Counted from the first letter of the stretch, positions 1 to 14,779 are shown. The stretch: DNA of 64,000 nt from Cinclus cinclus (GCF_963662255.1 NC_085060.1:7627630-7691629); one strand, 5' to 3'. Program-made: numbers and translations. Notes: a model not told the origin generated them from the letters alone.

Positions 1-1884
1 TGAGAGCTGTTCCCTTTTACGTATAACCAGCACTGATGTGGTCCTCTCTTCCAGGCTTGATGCCCCCAGGTTGGGAAATAATTACATTAGTCATAAGGCC
101 AGTAATAGTGGGATGAGGCAAGTGCCATCAGTGTCCTGCCCAGAGCACACACTTCCACTGGGTGAGATGTCAGTCAGAAGAACCAGCACCACTGACAGCA
201 CTCCAGACATCAACACAGATGCTCTTTGATTTTCAGTTCTGCAGTGCCTCAGCTCCTTGGGCTGGGTCAGTCAGTCTTGCCCAGAACCACAGTCACACAT
301 TTGCAAATGAACTTTCAGATCAAATGAGGATTCATCCTAGTCAGAATGTAGCTGAGAGAGGTGGAATTTTCCCCTCCTTAGACTGCAGGAGCTGCATTCA
401 GCATCTGTTGCCTGCCTGTATTTTGGCTGGGCTTGGAGTGGATGAGGCTGGTGGAGACAGGCAGAGCAGGGGGGATGCTCAGCCTCCCCAGAACTGCTGC
501 AGCAACAATTCTCATACCTCACAGTCTGTGGTGGGTGGCTTTGGCTTTTCTGGCCAGCATCCAGCAGACAGCAAGGATATCAGCTCTTGTTATTCCAGCT
601 TGTTTCCCCGTCTGCCTTTTGGTTCCTTTGTGGTGTGAATGCAGAAGCTGCTGTGTATATGTGTGAAACAACAGTCCATTCAGACACTTACAAAAAGGTT
701 TAAAACTATTTTTTGTGCTTAAAAAACTAACAGATGCAACAGAAATTCTGCTCAAGGACAACTGAATAGAGGAGGCTGTGAGTATTGTGTTGGTATGGAG
801 GGAGGATAACGAATAACAGAGTGGTTAGCAATTATTGCTTTCAGTTTTCAATATTTTTAGGTTTTATCGACTCTGGAAATTTATCTGTGAGACCTGGATT
901 TTCTAAAGAGACTTTTCTTTGCAGCAAATCGTCATTACCAGTGCTGCTCACTGTACCTGTCCCTTACCTGCTGGGATTGGGATCTTTTCTGTCTGGCACC
1001 AATGGATGGAAAGTTTTTCATAGGTGTTTCTAGCATCAAGCAAAGCCTTTCTTACTGATGCTGGTCAGTTCTGGGCTCTCATTAGCCAGGCATGGCCTTG
1101 CCCCAGCCCTCCTGTAGTGCCTAGCCCAGTGTGTGCAGGGCTGGCTGCAGTGTTCCTGGCAGGTGACTCACCCTGGCCAGCCCCATCTCAGGCTGAATGT
1201 GCTTCAGCTCTTTCCTACTCCCAAAAACCACCCTCACCTTGGCCTTTCACAAAGCTGCCCCTCACCAAACCCAAAGGGTGCCCCTGGGAGCTCCCACAAC
1301 CCCTGCTCACCTCTGCATTCTTTTCAGTCAGCTAAAGCAGCTTGAGTTCTCAGTGCCGAGGTCAGTGCTGCGTTGGTGTGTGCAGCTGATGGATTTGTTA
1401 CTTCAGCCAACTGGCACATTCCTGGCACCCAAACAGCTCTTCCCTGTCCTCAGCAGTCTCACCTGCCACAGGGATGTGCCCAGTATGACCCAGTCAGCAG
1501 TGAAGAACAGAAATATGGAAAGCACCTGGAATGTGGAGATATAAGGGCACCTGGGACAGAGTGTTTCTCATTCTCAAGAAATGCTTCTCATTCTTAAGAA
1601 ATATCCTCCAACCATCCTGCCAGGGCACAGGGACTCCTTCTCTCCCTCCTTCCACACTTACAGGCTCCCAGCTGTGCAGGCTGTTTGTACTTACCCATCT
1701 GCATGGAATTTTCTCGACTTACCTGCTAACAAATTTATTAGAAATAATTTTTTGCACAGCTATCACCAAATGTGGTTCTAGATTTAGAAGTGCATTTCTG
1801 AGGGCCAGTAATCACAGTGTGCTTGAAACAGGGCACACATACTGAAGTCAATGTTGTTAGAGCACAGAACTGACAATCTCATGC
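1..1884. other. Intergenic, nothing recognised
   Basis: The interval contains only short open frames with no family resemblance, no paired splice sites around a coding-like stretch, and no long repeat. Confidence 0.6.
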
Positions 1885-2030
1885 AGAATCACAAAATCAT
1901 GGAATTGTTCAGGCTGCAGAAGGTCTTTAAGATCAAGAAGCCCAGCCATCAACCCAGCATTACCACCATGTTCACCAGTAAATCCTGTCCTCAAGGATGC
2001 TGAATGCAAACTTCATCTTTCAGCAGAGCT
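1885..2030 (-). mobile_element. CR1 retrotransposon 3' fragment
   Basis: GAATCACAAAATCATGGAAT followed by a diverged copy of the AAGACCTTTAAGATCATCAAG / CCATCAACCCAGCA stretch matches the reverse complement of the avian CR1 3' end. It is diverged, so probably old. Confidence 0.75.
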
Positions 2031-4324
2031 TACAGCTGAGCCTATGCTATAGGATAAAATATAAATGTGAAGTGTTTCAATTGTTTAGACATTCAAATAT
2101 TCCAAGTTTTCGAACAGGTTCACAGGTTCACACTGAGTGAGGCCAGTTCTAAAGTAGAATAAAAGATAAGGGCACACTGAGTCATATCCCAGAGTCTAGT
2201 CAGTCCTCAGTAAATAATCACCCAGCATGTCACAAGCCTCAGTTTAGGAACATTTAAAAACAAAATCATGCACATAATCAGACCAACCACTAAGTCACAG
2301 CAAAGCTAATGGTAAAAATAGCCCTTGTACTTTGACTTTTGCATGCAGCTGAGAAGACTGTCTGTTTCAGGGGAGTCCCAGCTCTATGAGGTGTTGTAAC
2401 TTTGTCCCTCAGTGATGTGCACACTCATGTTTATGGATTGCCTGGGGTGAATTTGCATCTCATAAATCACAGCAGCAGGGCAGGGAGGCTGATTCAGCCA
2501 GGGATATTTACAAATTTCAGCTAGGGCAAGGTGTGAGGGTGCAGACATTGCACCAGGGAGGCTGGAAGTGGGGATGCAGCAATTCTACCCCATTATTCAG
2601 ATCCTGCTCCAGAGTTAGGAATTACTTCTCTACCACAAAATATCTGTCTTGAGTACATAAAAATCTGAAATAGGCAGCATCATTGGCAATATTAGTTGGC
2701 TGGATTAAATCCTTTTCTGACCAAATCCATCTCTTCTGTCTGAGGCTGCTATTTCCCAACTCCCTGAAAGGAAAAGATTTGGTGAACCACAGGGGACTGT
2801 CACAGCACCCAAACAAGGAGCAATGACTGATATTAGCTGGTTGAAAGCCTGTGAAATCAACTCTGCTCTAAGTAGATGACAATCTCTTTTGCAATAACTG
2901 GTATTTTTAAACATCTGTATTTGTCAAGACCTTTCTGAACTGATGAAATATTCATCCAAATCCCTCTGTGTGGGGAAATGAACTCAATACTTGTGCTCAG
3001 ACCCTTCTCCTGCCCTGGCTCATCAACTTGCACAGCCCACACTGAGGGGGGGCAGGATCACACTTCTAAATTCTGTTTCCAGTTAAAATAAATACATGTT
3101 ATATTATGCACACTTTGGTTCATATCTCAGCTCCTTGTGTTAGGCTTGACACCCAGCATGAAAATGCTACCAATATGTACAGAATATTAAACCCAGGTCA
3201 ATATATTATGCCTGATTAATATTAATTCAGGAAAGGTTGTCAGTTTAACAGAGCCAGAACTCTGTTCCAGGTTTTGTCACTGGCCTAGGAAAATCTTCTT
3301 TCTGTTGCTCTCTATCTCCAGTTTGTGACATTTCCTGTGCCTGAGTGCCAGCTCTTCTGGATAAATGCTGTCTGCAGGTACAGTGCCTGGGGAGGGCTGG
3401 CCTGGGAGAGGCTCTCCTTGAGCACTAACACGACCCAGTGCTCAGTTCCACTCTGTGTTGCAGTCTGCTGTGTTCTGGGACACCATGAAGGGAGGAAAAG
3501 CCCTACCCACAGCTCCTTTGCAGCTGCTCAGGAATGGAGTGACTTGGGATTTCTAAGATAGCCCCTGCCTTACCTTGGTAGCAGGAATTGTCCCCAGTGG
3601 TTGACATGCTTATATTCAAAGCAGAAAAATCCTTCTTGTCTACTACCCTGCTAAATTATTCAGAAGTTCCTGTTTTCCCTGTAAAAAGCTGAGAGAAAGT
3701 GCTAAACAAGGTACAAATATCAAAGGTCCTTTCCCCCGAACACCCCGTGTGGGGTGCAGCAGCTGCTTTGTGATCCCTCCATTCCCACAGGAGAATTCAG
3801 AAAGCAGAAACCTTGTCTAAATAAAGACAACCTTGGCAAAGCACATCATTCCAGGCAGAGATTTTTGTCAAGGCAGCGCGCGGTCACCGCAAGGCCATGA
3901 GGCAGGAATGGGGAGCGAAGGAACAAGAGACACATTTTTGTGGGAATAAACAAGAGAAGGAGCCGACGGTGAGAGATGCATGTGAGTGCAGGGGCTGCCT
4001 CAGTACTGCCCAAGGGAACACTCCAAGAATGGTTATTTCCTGACAGGCTCTCTCCAGAGCAGGGTTTCTGGCCTTTACACCCTTCCAAAATCCCAACAGA
4101 CAATGTAAGCAGGAGAAAAGCAGCACAAGTGCTTGTAAACTTACTACACACATCACAGAGCTTAGTATGACACATGTATGTGTTAACCATGACCCTACCT
4201 ATATGTTAATTTTCTTATAGGATCTGAATTTCCGTTGAAAAGCTGGTATTCCTTCAGGAACTCAAAAGAAGTGGGATTTTAGCTATCTGGAGCTCAGGGA
4301 GAACAGAGTGAGCACACACAGAGG
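2031..4324. other. Intergenic, nothing recognised
   Basis: Unremarkable sequence of mixed composition with several AT-rich patches. No exon, RNA gene or clear repeat was identified. Confidence 0.55.
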
Positions 4325-4406
4325 TTACCTCCAGGGATGGTTTGGAAGCAGCAGTTTCTCACAGATTACCTTCAGGGATGGTTTGGAGGCAGCAGTTTCT
4401 CACAAT
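4325..4406. repeat. Two-copy 41-bp tandem duplication
   Basis: Copies at 4325-4365 and 4366-4406 both read TTACCTYCAGGGATGGTTTG followed by GAAGCAGCAGTTTCTCACA or its near match. They differ at only a few positions, which suggests a recent local duplication. Confidence 0.85.
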
Positions 4407-5129
4407 GTGAGCTCTACCAGTGATGATGAACTCAGGCACTCGAGCCTTCTCCTTAATCCAGCCAGGTGGTTGCACAAAGACCTGAGTATAATTTACTGCT
4501 CTAAGTCAGGACCTTGGAAAGTAGAACCCCTATGCAGAAATGTCCTTGTTGTTTAATACAGTCCCATTTAATACAGTAAATATAGTCTTAGATCAACTAC
4601 AACTGCCATTCAACCAGCTGTGGAACTCATGATAGTTGAGATGAAAATGGGATTGGCAGGGAAATGTTCTGAGATACCCTCAGCAGCAACTGGAAATAGA
4701 AGAGTGAAGAGCTGAGCAGCTTCTTTCATGCTTTGGTAGGAGCTGATGGCACCAGGTGTAGGCAGAAACGTTTATCAGGTATTTGGATGTTCATTCTTCC
4801 ACAGACGCATTTTCTCCTAAATCAAGGGAAGAGAAGTGTAAGTGAGGTGGTCCCAGCTGACCCCACTAGTCCCTGTGGGAACTCCTGTCCTGTCTCACAG
4901 ACCCCCAATCATCCAAAGAGCCTCCAGCCCTCTCCAGGTGCCTGATTCCCTCTCCAGCTGTGCACATTCTGCAAATGTAGCTGTCCACCTGCAAGAAACA
5001 AGGAAGTGCATATATTGATTTAAGTAATGTGAAGTAGTGGCAACTCAATATTTTCTGCTCTCATAATGATAAACCATAAATTCCTAATCTTTAAGGGATA
5101 TTCTGTATGTCCTATTGAGATCAACAAAT

Positions 5130-5335
5130 CATATTTGAGGAAAGACCTTACATTATCCAGTTCAACCCATGGTCCAGAAATAAACCTAATGAGAATGTGG
5201 CACCAAGAATGGAAGATTGGTTCTTTGTTGGGGTGTCTGTTCCAGGGTTTAATTACCTTGCTGTTAAAAATAAGCCCATGTTTCCTATTTCAGACTTTCT
5301 GTCTCTGGAGTAAATTCCAGCCAATGCTTTTTTTT
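5130..5335 (-). mobile_element. Possible old CR1 fragment
   Basis: Segments such as AAAGACCTTACATTATCCAG and TGTTCCAGGGTTTAATTACC, together with a truncated CTTTTTTTTTCC end, resemble a heavily diverged reverse-complement CR1 tail. The match is weak. Confidence 0.35.
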
Positions 5336-8300
5336 TTCCCCCTGACGGACCAAGCAAAATGGGCCACATATGCTACACAAAAATGTGATTATGGATTTTT
5401 TTTTCTCCTTCCTCTGTTGTCTTCTTGCTTAATAAATTAAGTTAATGCAACTTTAAGGCCATGTTCCTTTGCAAAGGTTGTATGTTGCAAAATCTTCTTG
5501 ACTTTGGAGCATTTCTAAAACTCTCTGCTGTCCAGCTGTTTTGCTAATCTCAGAGCTGGTGACACAGTCCTGAATTCTTCTATAAGCCACATGTGACAAG
5601 CCAACAGTTGGAATGAGACCTTGGACAATACAGTGTGGATCAAACAGGCCTTCTACTCCCTCCACCAGTGCAGCATCATTATATCTGTATCACACCGATG
5701 CTCTGAAGAAAAAAACCCTCAGGGCTTTGATCCTCAGATGCCTGACCCAGCACTGGAATTAAAATGCTGAGCAAAAGAGCAAGGTACCAATGTCATGTAC
5801 CCAATGATGTCAAGAGTCAGAACACAGTTCCCCAGGGTCCTGTGAGGTACATGCAATTACAGAGACAAACAGAAGCCCTTTCTGGTCAGACAGGGTTTGT
5901 GGCTGCTGCCCTTAAATGAAAAATGCTAGCGTGGTCAGGGAAATTATGTACATGGAATACAGTTTCTAATTTTGTGCTGGATTCCCACTTAAACTTCTGA
6001 AAGAAACAGCAGAAAATATCCATTCCAAGGTCAGGAATGAAGACAAACAAATAAATACGTAAATACTGTAATTTGCCTGGGTTGCAGATACTGCAAAATG
6101 GCCACTAAATTCAACAGGTTGAGTAAAACAGTTTGGTTGTTATTTTGGAACAGTGGCAACAGATATCATCTTGCAAAGAAGAATGATTCATCCAAGTGCT
6201 TAGAGGATGGGAGCCCTGGACAGGTTCTGAGGCTGATGACCAACATAAACAGGCTGCAAATTCAGTAGGTAATAGTGCAAGTCAAAGGAAAAGAGGGAGA
6301 GAAATGAAAACATATGGCCAGAGTCAGAGAAGTAGATTAATGTTTGAACAGTGAAAACAAATCCAGAAATTCAGGCAGGGGGATATTTGCTCCTGTCTAA
6401 GCACATACAGCAATTCTTGCTGAGGAGACAAACTGTGTGGGACATCGTCCACAGAGCCTCAAATGGCAGCTGAACTCAGACACCTCTGAACTAATGGAAT
6501 CTGCAAACCCTCATCCATACTGAGGACCAAGGAGGCCCTTGACTTGAGCTCTGGAGGAGTCCAATGACAAATTCTGTGGCTCTCTACCAAACACCTCCCC
6601 CGGGCTGCTCTGCAGCAGCTCCACTGTCTGGTGACTGCTGACACAGCTCAGTCATTTCACACCGATTTTAAAATGTGAACTGAAGGATTTTGTTCAAGAG
6701 TTTGACCGACACTGAGGCATGAAAGAGGTTGTGGAGCAATGTAGAGACATGAGTGCTGTTCCCCTCGAGGTGACAGAGGCTGGTACTTTGTACCAGGTGG
6801 CTTCATGGCTTCATCTCTGCCAGGTAGGCAGCAGGTTTTAGAAACCATTAGATTGTTTGCATGTTACATGGTGAGCTGCAACTTCCCTGCAGAGGAGTTT
6901 GCACATCAACATCATTTATTTTTGGTCTTGACAACTCCTAACTTCTGTGGTGAGTAAGAGCACTTGTCAGAACCCACTCAGATATAGGTAAAGATACCAC
7001 TCTTAATGGCTGAGCATATCCAGCACTGATAACTAATCTCAGTTATCTTTGAGATCTCGTGACAAAAATAATTATGTCCAAGAGTGTGTTATTGCCACAG
7101 CCCTCAACAACACAGGGCAGGTTGTGCAAAATGACACAGCATTATGAACTGTTTCCCCTCAGGGAAGAAGATAGTGAGGAAATTGAAGTGGACTGAGGTG
7201 CAGTGTTGATCCTGCACAGCAGGGATGTATCTCCTGCATCATCACACCTGCAGTCTGTGTCCCTTGCCTTTCAGGACAGTGATATTGGATATTCTCCCCG
7301 TCCTCTCCAACCAAGCCATGCCCAGTTCTGAACACTCATTGCAAACAAGGAGGGGCTGGGGCTGCTGTGACCAGAAACAAGAGATGTGCTGCATTCCTTC
7401 AGATAGTCCCAGCTCAGGCTCCTCAGGCAGCACAGTGAAACTTCCCAGAAGAAGGAGGTAGAAAGAAGGAACCAGTCTGGATCTGCAAGTACATTCTGGA
7501 CATGGAGGTGAAGGATTGAATGCACCACGGGGATGTACAAACAGCTAAAACCCAGGTAGGCAGAGGCACAGTTGAGGCTGGAATCTGGGAGAGAACCGAT
7601 GCTGGCAGAAGATAAGAAGGTATCAGAGTAGTGAATTCAGCTTGGAGTTAGGTTTTTTTGGGAAGAACTGTCTGCGTTTGCCAGTACAGTGTGTATTGAC
7701 AGTCTGCAGCTGTGGACAGCAGCTGAGTGTGGATCTATCTCCTGCCTGAGCAGAAATCTTGGACTTGGGAAGTACTTGTTCTGGCAAGCAAGTATAGAGA
7801 GCTTACGTTGGAGAGCTGGGTGACACAGGCACAAATACAACCCAGAACCCATAGTTAATTGTTGGTGAAGATTTACCCTTTGTCCTTATTAGCTTCCCTT
7901 TAAATAGATATGATAAATGCTGTTCATTACTCAAATGTATTGTGAAGGAGTCTAAACTTCCCCAGCTCACTCTTTAATCATCCTCTGGCTTACATGTTTG
8001 TCTTTCCCTCCAAGATGCTGGTAATAAATAAAGCTGTTTAAATGGTCACAGTGCTGTGGCAAGCCTGCAAGCCCAATACATCTTGCCTTTGGGCTGTTGG
8101 TGTGTTTTAACTGTCTCTCTATTTCTTAATTCAAAGACTTGAGAAGCTCAGTACTTGTTTTCTGCCTCAAGATGTCTGGTGAAATGTCTGCTGACATCTT
8201 GTCTCTAGTGGCAATGGCAGGTGAATAAGCAAAACAAGAGAGCAGCTTCCTGGTGCCTGGGCCACAGCACAGGGTTAATGGAGAAGTGCTGCTCATTTGT

Positions 8301-8389
8301 CTCCTTCTTATCCTCCATAACTGGAGAGGAAGAGAAGGTGTGATCTTATATCTGATGTACATTTATACCTAAGTAAAAGCTTTTTACTC
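5336..8389. other. Intergenic, nothing recognised
   Basis: No coding potential beyond chance open frames, no strong repeat and no RNA gene was seen. Confidence 0.55.
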
Positions 8390-8470
8390 TAAGGATGATC
8401 AAACACTGGAATAAGTTGACATGAGAGGCTCTGGAGACTCCATCCTTGGAGATATTATGGCTGTTATAAT
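8390..8470 (+). mobile_element. CR1 fragment
   Basis: GATGATCAAACACTGGAATA and CTGGAGACTCCATCCTTGGA followed by GATATT match the internal part of the avian CR1 3' region (CATTGGAACAGGCTGCCC ... GGAGTCTCCATCCTTGGAGA) on the + strand. Confidence 0.6.
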
Positions 8471-11400
8471 ATAAAGAGAATCAGCAAGATTAAGTATTCT
8501 TTCTGATACAAAGCAAGAAACAGAGCTGGCATCAAAACCATCTCAATGTTGGAGTGAAAGAGGAGCTAATGTCTCAGAAGCAACAGGAGATAACAACACC
8601 CATCTGTCTCCAAGATTTTTGTCAGTTTGGAAAACTGGAGGCTGGAAAGATGGCCAGAATCACCTAGGATAATCTCAGGCAAAGCACAGAACAAATTAAT
8701 TAATAACCTCCTTCTTGAATCTCTGGAATGATGGTTCTGCGACTGATTAATTGTGGCAGTGTGTTCCCCAGGGCTGATCATGTCAGATGTACTGCTTTCC
8801 ATGGAGGGAGTTCAACCATTGGCTTGGGAAAGTGTTGGTAGAGAAGTTCTATGATGAAAGGGAATTTGAGCTTTTAAGATATTTGGATCATTAAGAAAGA
8901 GTTATTATGTGTGGCTTTGATTCATCAACTTGTGCTTTTAAGTTAACGAGCTGTTTGGCAATTGCAATCTCTCCTTTTTCTGGACTGCAAGCAGTAATCA
9001 ATCAAAACCCAGCACTGAAGTGGCTGGAGAAGTACCAACAGCAAACTGTGCCCTTGGCAAGGATCTGGATATTCACTGGAACCTGCAAAGAGCTCTGGCT
9101 ATCTATAGAAACTTCCATCTTACACACTGCTGAATCACCAGCCTGAGGTTGTTCTGGGATAGACAAGAAGAATGGAGAGAACATTACCTGTCAGAGAGAT
9201 GTCAAGAGAAAGGAATTCCTTTGTTGGGATTTTTCTGGCAAAAATCTCAAAGCTCAAGGTGCTTACCAAGCACTGGACAAGTCTTCACATGAATTGCAAA
9301 CCCAAAAGCCAGAGAACTTCAAGACCCCAGCATGTGCTCTAATTATTTTCCAAGTACTGACCAGAGTTAAAACTTTCCATACAGTTTCTCCACAGTCTCC
9401 TTGGTCAAGCTGTAAATCAGGGATAACATTTATTCAATGACTCCTAAACACATGAATGGAAGCATCACAGCTATTCCACATGATTGCTGTTCTCCAGGTG
9501 CTGGGCCTGGAGCTGAGTTCCAGTGGTCTGTTCCTACCTGGCACTGTGCTTCCATGAGCACTCAAAGCTGCACTCAGACAACTGTTTATATATCAAGTCA
9601 GAAAATATTTTAATTCTTGAAAGAAAAATACCAGACCTAGCACCACCCCAAGGTCTCGTAGGAGAACTCCCTGGAATTCCTGATGGAAGAAGCCTCAACT
9701 GACATTTGTCAGAAAAGAGAATATTAAATGGAGGAAAATCTTAGTTTGACTGAAAACAAAAGCAAAACTTGTTCTAAAGCCAGGACTGAGCTGCAATTTC
9801 TTTCTACTGTCTGCAAAGGGTAATAAAATGTAGGACCAGGAAAATATCGTATCTTACAATGATGAATGTGATTACATCAGACTTTCCAAATACAGCTTGA
9901 TGAATATGTGCAATAAATACAGAAATAAGCACAGGAAAAAAAATCTAAAGTCATGTGAGTTTAAGAGTACAACTCTAAAAACCATTTGTGTTGTGCATCA
10001 ACTCTTCTGCAGAGCTTTTCAGCCGGAATTACTTCACAAACTTGGAGCAGCTCCTCATCCTTTGAATGATTTAGGCAAATATTTCTCTTTGAATGTGGGA
10101 GATAACTGAGTCAAGGAAATAAGCAGAGGTGAAGCAGTGATCCAGTGGCACAGGTAGGGAAAGCCTCCTCTCCTTCCCTCTCAGGATGAAGGTGCATTGG
10201 CATCAAACAGCAGCACAGCCCAGCGCTTGGATCTGCTACAGGCACCAGCAGCCACTGACCACGCTGAAAAACCCATTTTTGCCTTCATAAAATGCCTTAT
10301 TTGGGTCAGCACCATTGTTTAGGAAAGATCCCCAGCACAGGTGTGAGAACCTGTGAAGATGAATTTTAGATGGTTCACTGGCATGTTTTAGGATGCTGTG
10401 AACACTCTGCCTCCAGTGGAAGTGATGCTGGGACTTCCTCCCCAGAACAGTAAGGGCTGAAATCCTGAGCTCAGAAAGGAATTCCTGGAAGCAAGCTCAG
10501 TTTGTCTTACCGGGACTCCTGCAAGTATTCCTCATTCTCAGGGAAGGACATAGAAATCATGTACACATTTACAGCTCGTGCTGAATTCTCTGTCTTAACC
10601 CCTGTTGTGGCTGAGGAAGTGCTTTGTAACACATTTTCCAGAGGATTATGTTGTTACCAACTCTATGGCACTATTTAATTTGATTTTACTCTAATAAGTC
10701 ACAAAACATCATCAGAGACCCTCCTGATGCAGCTCATAGCCAACCTCCTTCCTGTGGGATCTGCAAATATCCATCCACGTCACCCCAAAACAACATGACC
10801 TGTAGCTCTTGAATGCAATACCTGTCCCAGGCTACCTGGTTTCTATTGCTTTTGGCTCTGTCTTCCTCTCCCTGCTGATCCCTGCAGCTGTTCTGGGGCA
10901 TTTTTAGTTATCAAGAGACAGCTCAAGTTCCAAGAACAAAAAATAAATAAACCATTAATGCTGCCTGTACCAAATTAAAACCTCTCTAATCTTTGTACTT
11001 CTATCTTTATTTATTCTACTAATTTCATGGCTGGAACAAGTCTAAATATAAACAAAACGTTCTCCACTATCCATCCACACAGCCCAGAGTTGTGGCTCCA
11101 AGGAAAAGTGCTGATATTGTTAAAGGAAACCCACAGTAGCAAAAACCAGCAGTTTTCAACCTTTCCTAAATGACCACTCAAATGTTGTGAACTGGGATAA
11201 AATCAGGAATCTTCAGCCCATTAAATAGCATAGAAAATGGAGCATGTTCATCATTCTCTGACAGCTGTTCCCACCTCTGATGTCTCTCAAAGGCCATCTC
11301 CAGAGCCCCTCTCTGGGCAGGAACACAAGCAATCAGACCTGTTTCCTGGCCACTGTGCACTGAAATTACCCAGTGGATGGAAGGTTATTTCTTCTCTTCT

Positions 11401-14400
11401 AGACAAGACTGTCAAGATAGAATATCTAGATAGAATATCTCTTCATAGCAATGTGTTTTTAAGACAGTGGAGTTATCTCTAATTGAAAGTGGTTGAAAAA
11501 TCCATCCAGCAACCTTTCAGAAGTGATCATCACAATGTTATGTATGCATGGACTGATGGAACAATGGATGATTTCATGGGTTCTTTGTATTTCCAGATGC
11601 TGTAACTTTGCTGCCTTCCCTGCTCCTGTTCAGCATCAGCCAGCCCACACTCTGAACACAACCACATAGGAAATGCATCAAGGTAGGAGTTCTTAATAGT
11701 CACTGAAAAAATGAGTTCTAAAAAGGGATAAATGTTTGCAGTGAACTAGACAGTAAAATACTGGGAAATAATATTTTTTTTTATTTCTTGTACCAAACAG
11801 TTTTTCAAAATGACTAATACACTATTTCCACTGTCTCCAAAACATGCAGGTATAAAGTGTTGCTTGAGAAAAGGGAAATGTATTTTGTTCCCCAGCCTAT
11901 TGTCTTAAGACTGTGAGGTTTGAAATCCCCAGTTTCTATATGTTAATGACCCATGTATAGGGCTGGTTGACCAACCATACCTGGCCACAGAGAGGAGAGT
12001 TTCTGTTGAGAAGTTTCTTTCTTCTAACACAGCATGAAGAAATTTAAGTCACCGGGGTCATCATGGTCCTCTGAGGCTCCTCTGAGAGTCATCAAATTCA
12101 GTCTCCTTAGCAAACAGTGAAACACGAGGTAAATGTCATTAAAATGATGGGGCTTGTACAAAAAGCATTGTGGGAAGGAATATTTCAATATCCTGCCATT
12201 GTCATTTTCTGTGTCTATGACACTGTAAGCTGCTTCCACACTCCTTAATTAACACAGTCATTAATATCCTGTTACAGGAACCAGAATATGTTGTGAGTGT
12301 TCCATGGGGTTTTGCTAACTGGCCTTATTTATTCACAGAGCTATGGTGGATTCATTATCACACTGCCTGAATATGCCCCATAATGGTGGTGAAAATCTGT
12401 CTGTGGTAAGAGGATGGTCCTTGACTGAACAAGCAGCCCTTTGCATCTTGCCTCTCCCACACCCCTCCTATATCCTTCAAGGCTAAGGGGAGCTACTGCC
12501 AGGATCTGGTTTGATCCCTGAAACACAAGCCATGGTAATTTTGTCTGCACTGAATGATATTAGGATACAGGCTGCCTTGCTGTGCAAATAAATGCTCTTC
12601 AGGTCTGACAACTGCTCATGGAACTAGAAATCTTCCATTAAATCTTCCAGTTCTAATTTAGTTATCTGAAGTGCTGAAAAATTTACAGCCTTTCTCTTGA
12701 GGGCCCATTGCATTGGCTGCCAAGCCCACCTTTCAAAACCTGTGTTATGTTCCTTGATTGCAGTTTTGTAACTTTAGGCTTCAGCCCTGGCATTTCATTA
12801 TGCCTCCATTGGGCACCAGGGATGGAACAGGCTCCAGGAACATTTCCTGGAGAAATCCCCAGGATTCTCTCTAGTGATGTAGCTCTGAGATAGGTGTTTT
12901 GGTTGCTTCAAGCCAAAGCTCTGGTGAATTCTGCACAGACCTGCACTGGGTGTGCAGAGGTGAGCTGCAGCTTGGTATCAGTCCCCCTTTGACTGATCTG
13001 GCCAAGTCATCAGAAGAATTCAGTAGTCCCTCATTGTCACCTCATTTCCTTGTGCCATTGCAAAACTTTTTACTTCATACAGCTGCAAAAACTAGCAAGA
13101 ATGGTGTGGGGGAAGGGAATATCTGGGTGAATGTGGCAGGGAAAATAATAATTCTTTCTCGCAGATAGCCTTGTGACCCTCTGAGCACGTCCGGAAACTG
13201 AGCTCTGGCAAGTTTTTCCTAATAAAAAGCAAAAATACAAGTGAAGACTCCCAGGACACCAGAATCAGAGTCAGATATTCATGTTTCTCTTCTTGAAGAG
13301 CCCCCACTCCTTCCCACCAGGTATGTACTAGAACACAAACTTCAGCATCTTCGTAGTTCTGTGGAACTGGCTCAATTAATTTATGCTTTTGAAAGTGAAC
13401 AGTCTTTGCTCCAAGGCTTTCCAATCTAGAGTACAAACACAGACTGCTACCTCAAATTCACAGGAAGAGAAAATACAAGAGATATCACAAGCCATTAGGA
13501 GTAGTTCTTTGAAATTTCTACCACCATTTCATATAAGCCAAATCAAAAATTCATCCAACACCATCACAGAAGAGGCTGGGTTGTTTTCTTCCCTCCTTTC
13601 TATTCCTACTGGAAGAGGCACAGGGCATATTTCTGAACAAAGGAGTTTCTTTCTTTCAGCCCTCAAGCTACAGAGTTTAAAGATAAATCAGATACCTCTG
13701 GCCCATGTGGAAGCCTGTACTTGGGGTATAGCTCTGTTGTCTGACCTCCCTGATATCCCAAGATTCTTTCTCAACACCTGCTCTAGTTTGAATTTTAATT
13801 CCTAAATCTACTTCTAAGATAAACATGTTGGAACCATGGCCCAAGACGGAGCTGTGACACCATTTAATGCTATTTCTAATTTTTCTTCTTATACAAGTCA
13901 GTATTGCTTAACACCCACTACAAAGTTCTCATATGGGACATAAGAAAGTCAAATCTCACAATTACAAGAAAGAACCACTGTAGGGAAAGTCCCCAAAAGC
14001 AGAACCCAGATATCCATTTACCTTTTCCTTCTTGGCTTCTAGGGCTGCGAAATTATCAGTTCCCATCAGACCTCACCAAACAAACCCATCCAGTCTGAGG
14101 CTGTAACATTGCTTTCTGCTGAGACCACAGGGGCAAACAGAAGCTTTGATCAACTAACCACTGCAAACTTTTATTTATTTTTAATTTCCTTTTTACGTAG
14201 CAGACATGGTTTGCAACAAAAGGTCATTTGAAAAAGCAATTTGGCCAGGGCACTGAGCAGCAGTCTTCCCCAGCACACTCAGCTGTGTCGATGCTAGAAG
14301 GGCTCTCAGGGGGGTTGTGGTCATTACTGTCATTCAGATTTTTGGCTATGCTAATTTTTTTTTCAGCTTTTGGAATCGTATGGGATGGGTTGACACGAAA

Positions 14401-14664
14401 TAAACCTCTGCCTGAGAAGTCTGGTAGATGCCTTTTTGATGTTTTCCTGGTGCCTGTTTCAATGGTCACACAACTACAGGGTTCATTCTGTCTCATTTCT
14501 TACATAACTGGTAAATTTTCAATTTCAAATCCATGAGTAACCAAGTGATACAAATTCCTAGGGACAGTGGAAGGCAACAGACTGAGTGGTGCAGCTGTGA
14601 TTAGAGTGCCACAGGTTTCTATCCTCATAGCACCTGGATTAACCCCATGGCCTGAGAGAAAAAC
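8471..14664. other. Intergenic, nothing recognised
   Basis: AT-moderate single-copy sequence. A small duplicated GATAGAATATCTA unit occurs near 11415-11441. No exon with coherent splice sites was found. Confidence 0.55.
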
Positions 14665-14678
14665 AGTTTCTTTTCCTC

Positions 14679-14778
14679 TTTTTTTTCTTTTTTCTTTTTT
14701 CTTTTTTCTTTTTTCTTTTTTCTTTTTTCTTTTTTCTTTTTTCTTTTTTCTTTTTTCTTTTTCTTTTTTTCTTTCTAT
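14679..14778. repeat. (CTTTTTT)n heptamer microsatellite
   Basis: About 100 bp of near-perfect CTTTTTT units, pure pyrimidine on the + strand. It produces spurious low-complexity open frames rich in Phe/Ser (+ strand) or Lys/Glu/Arg (- strand). Confidence 0.95.
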
Positions 14779-14779
14779 T

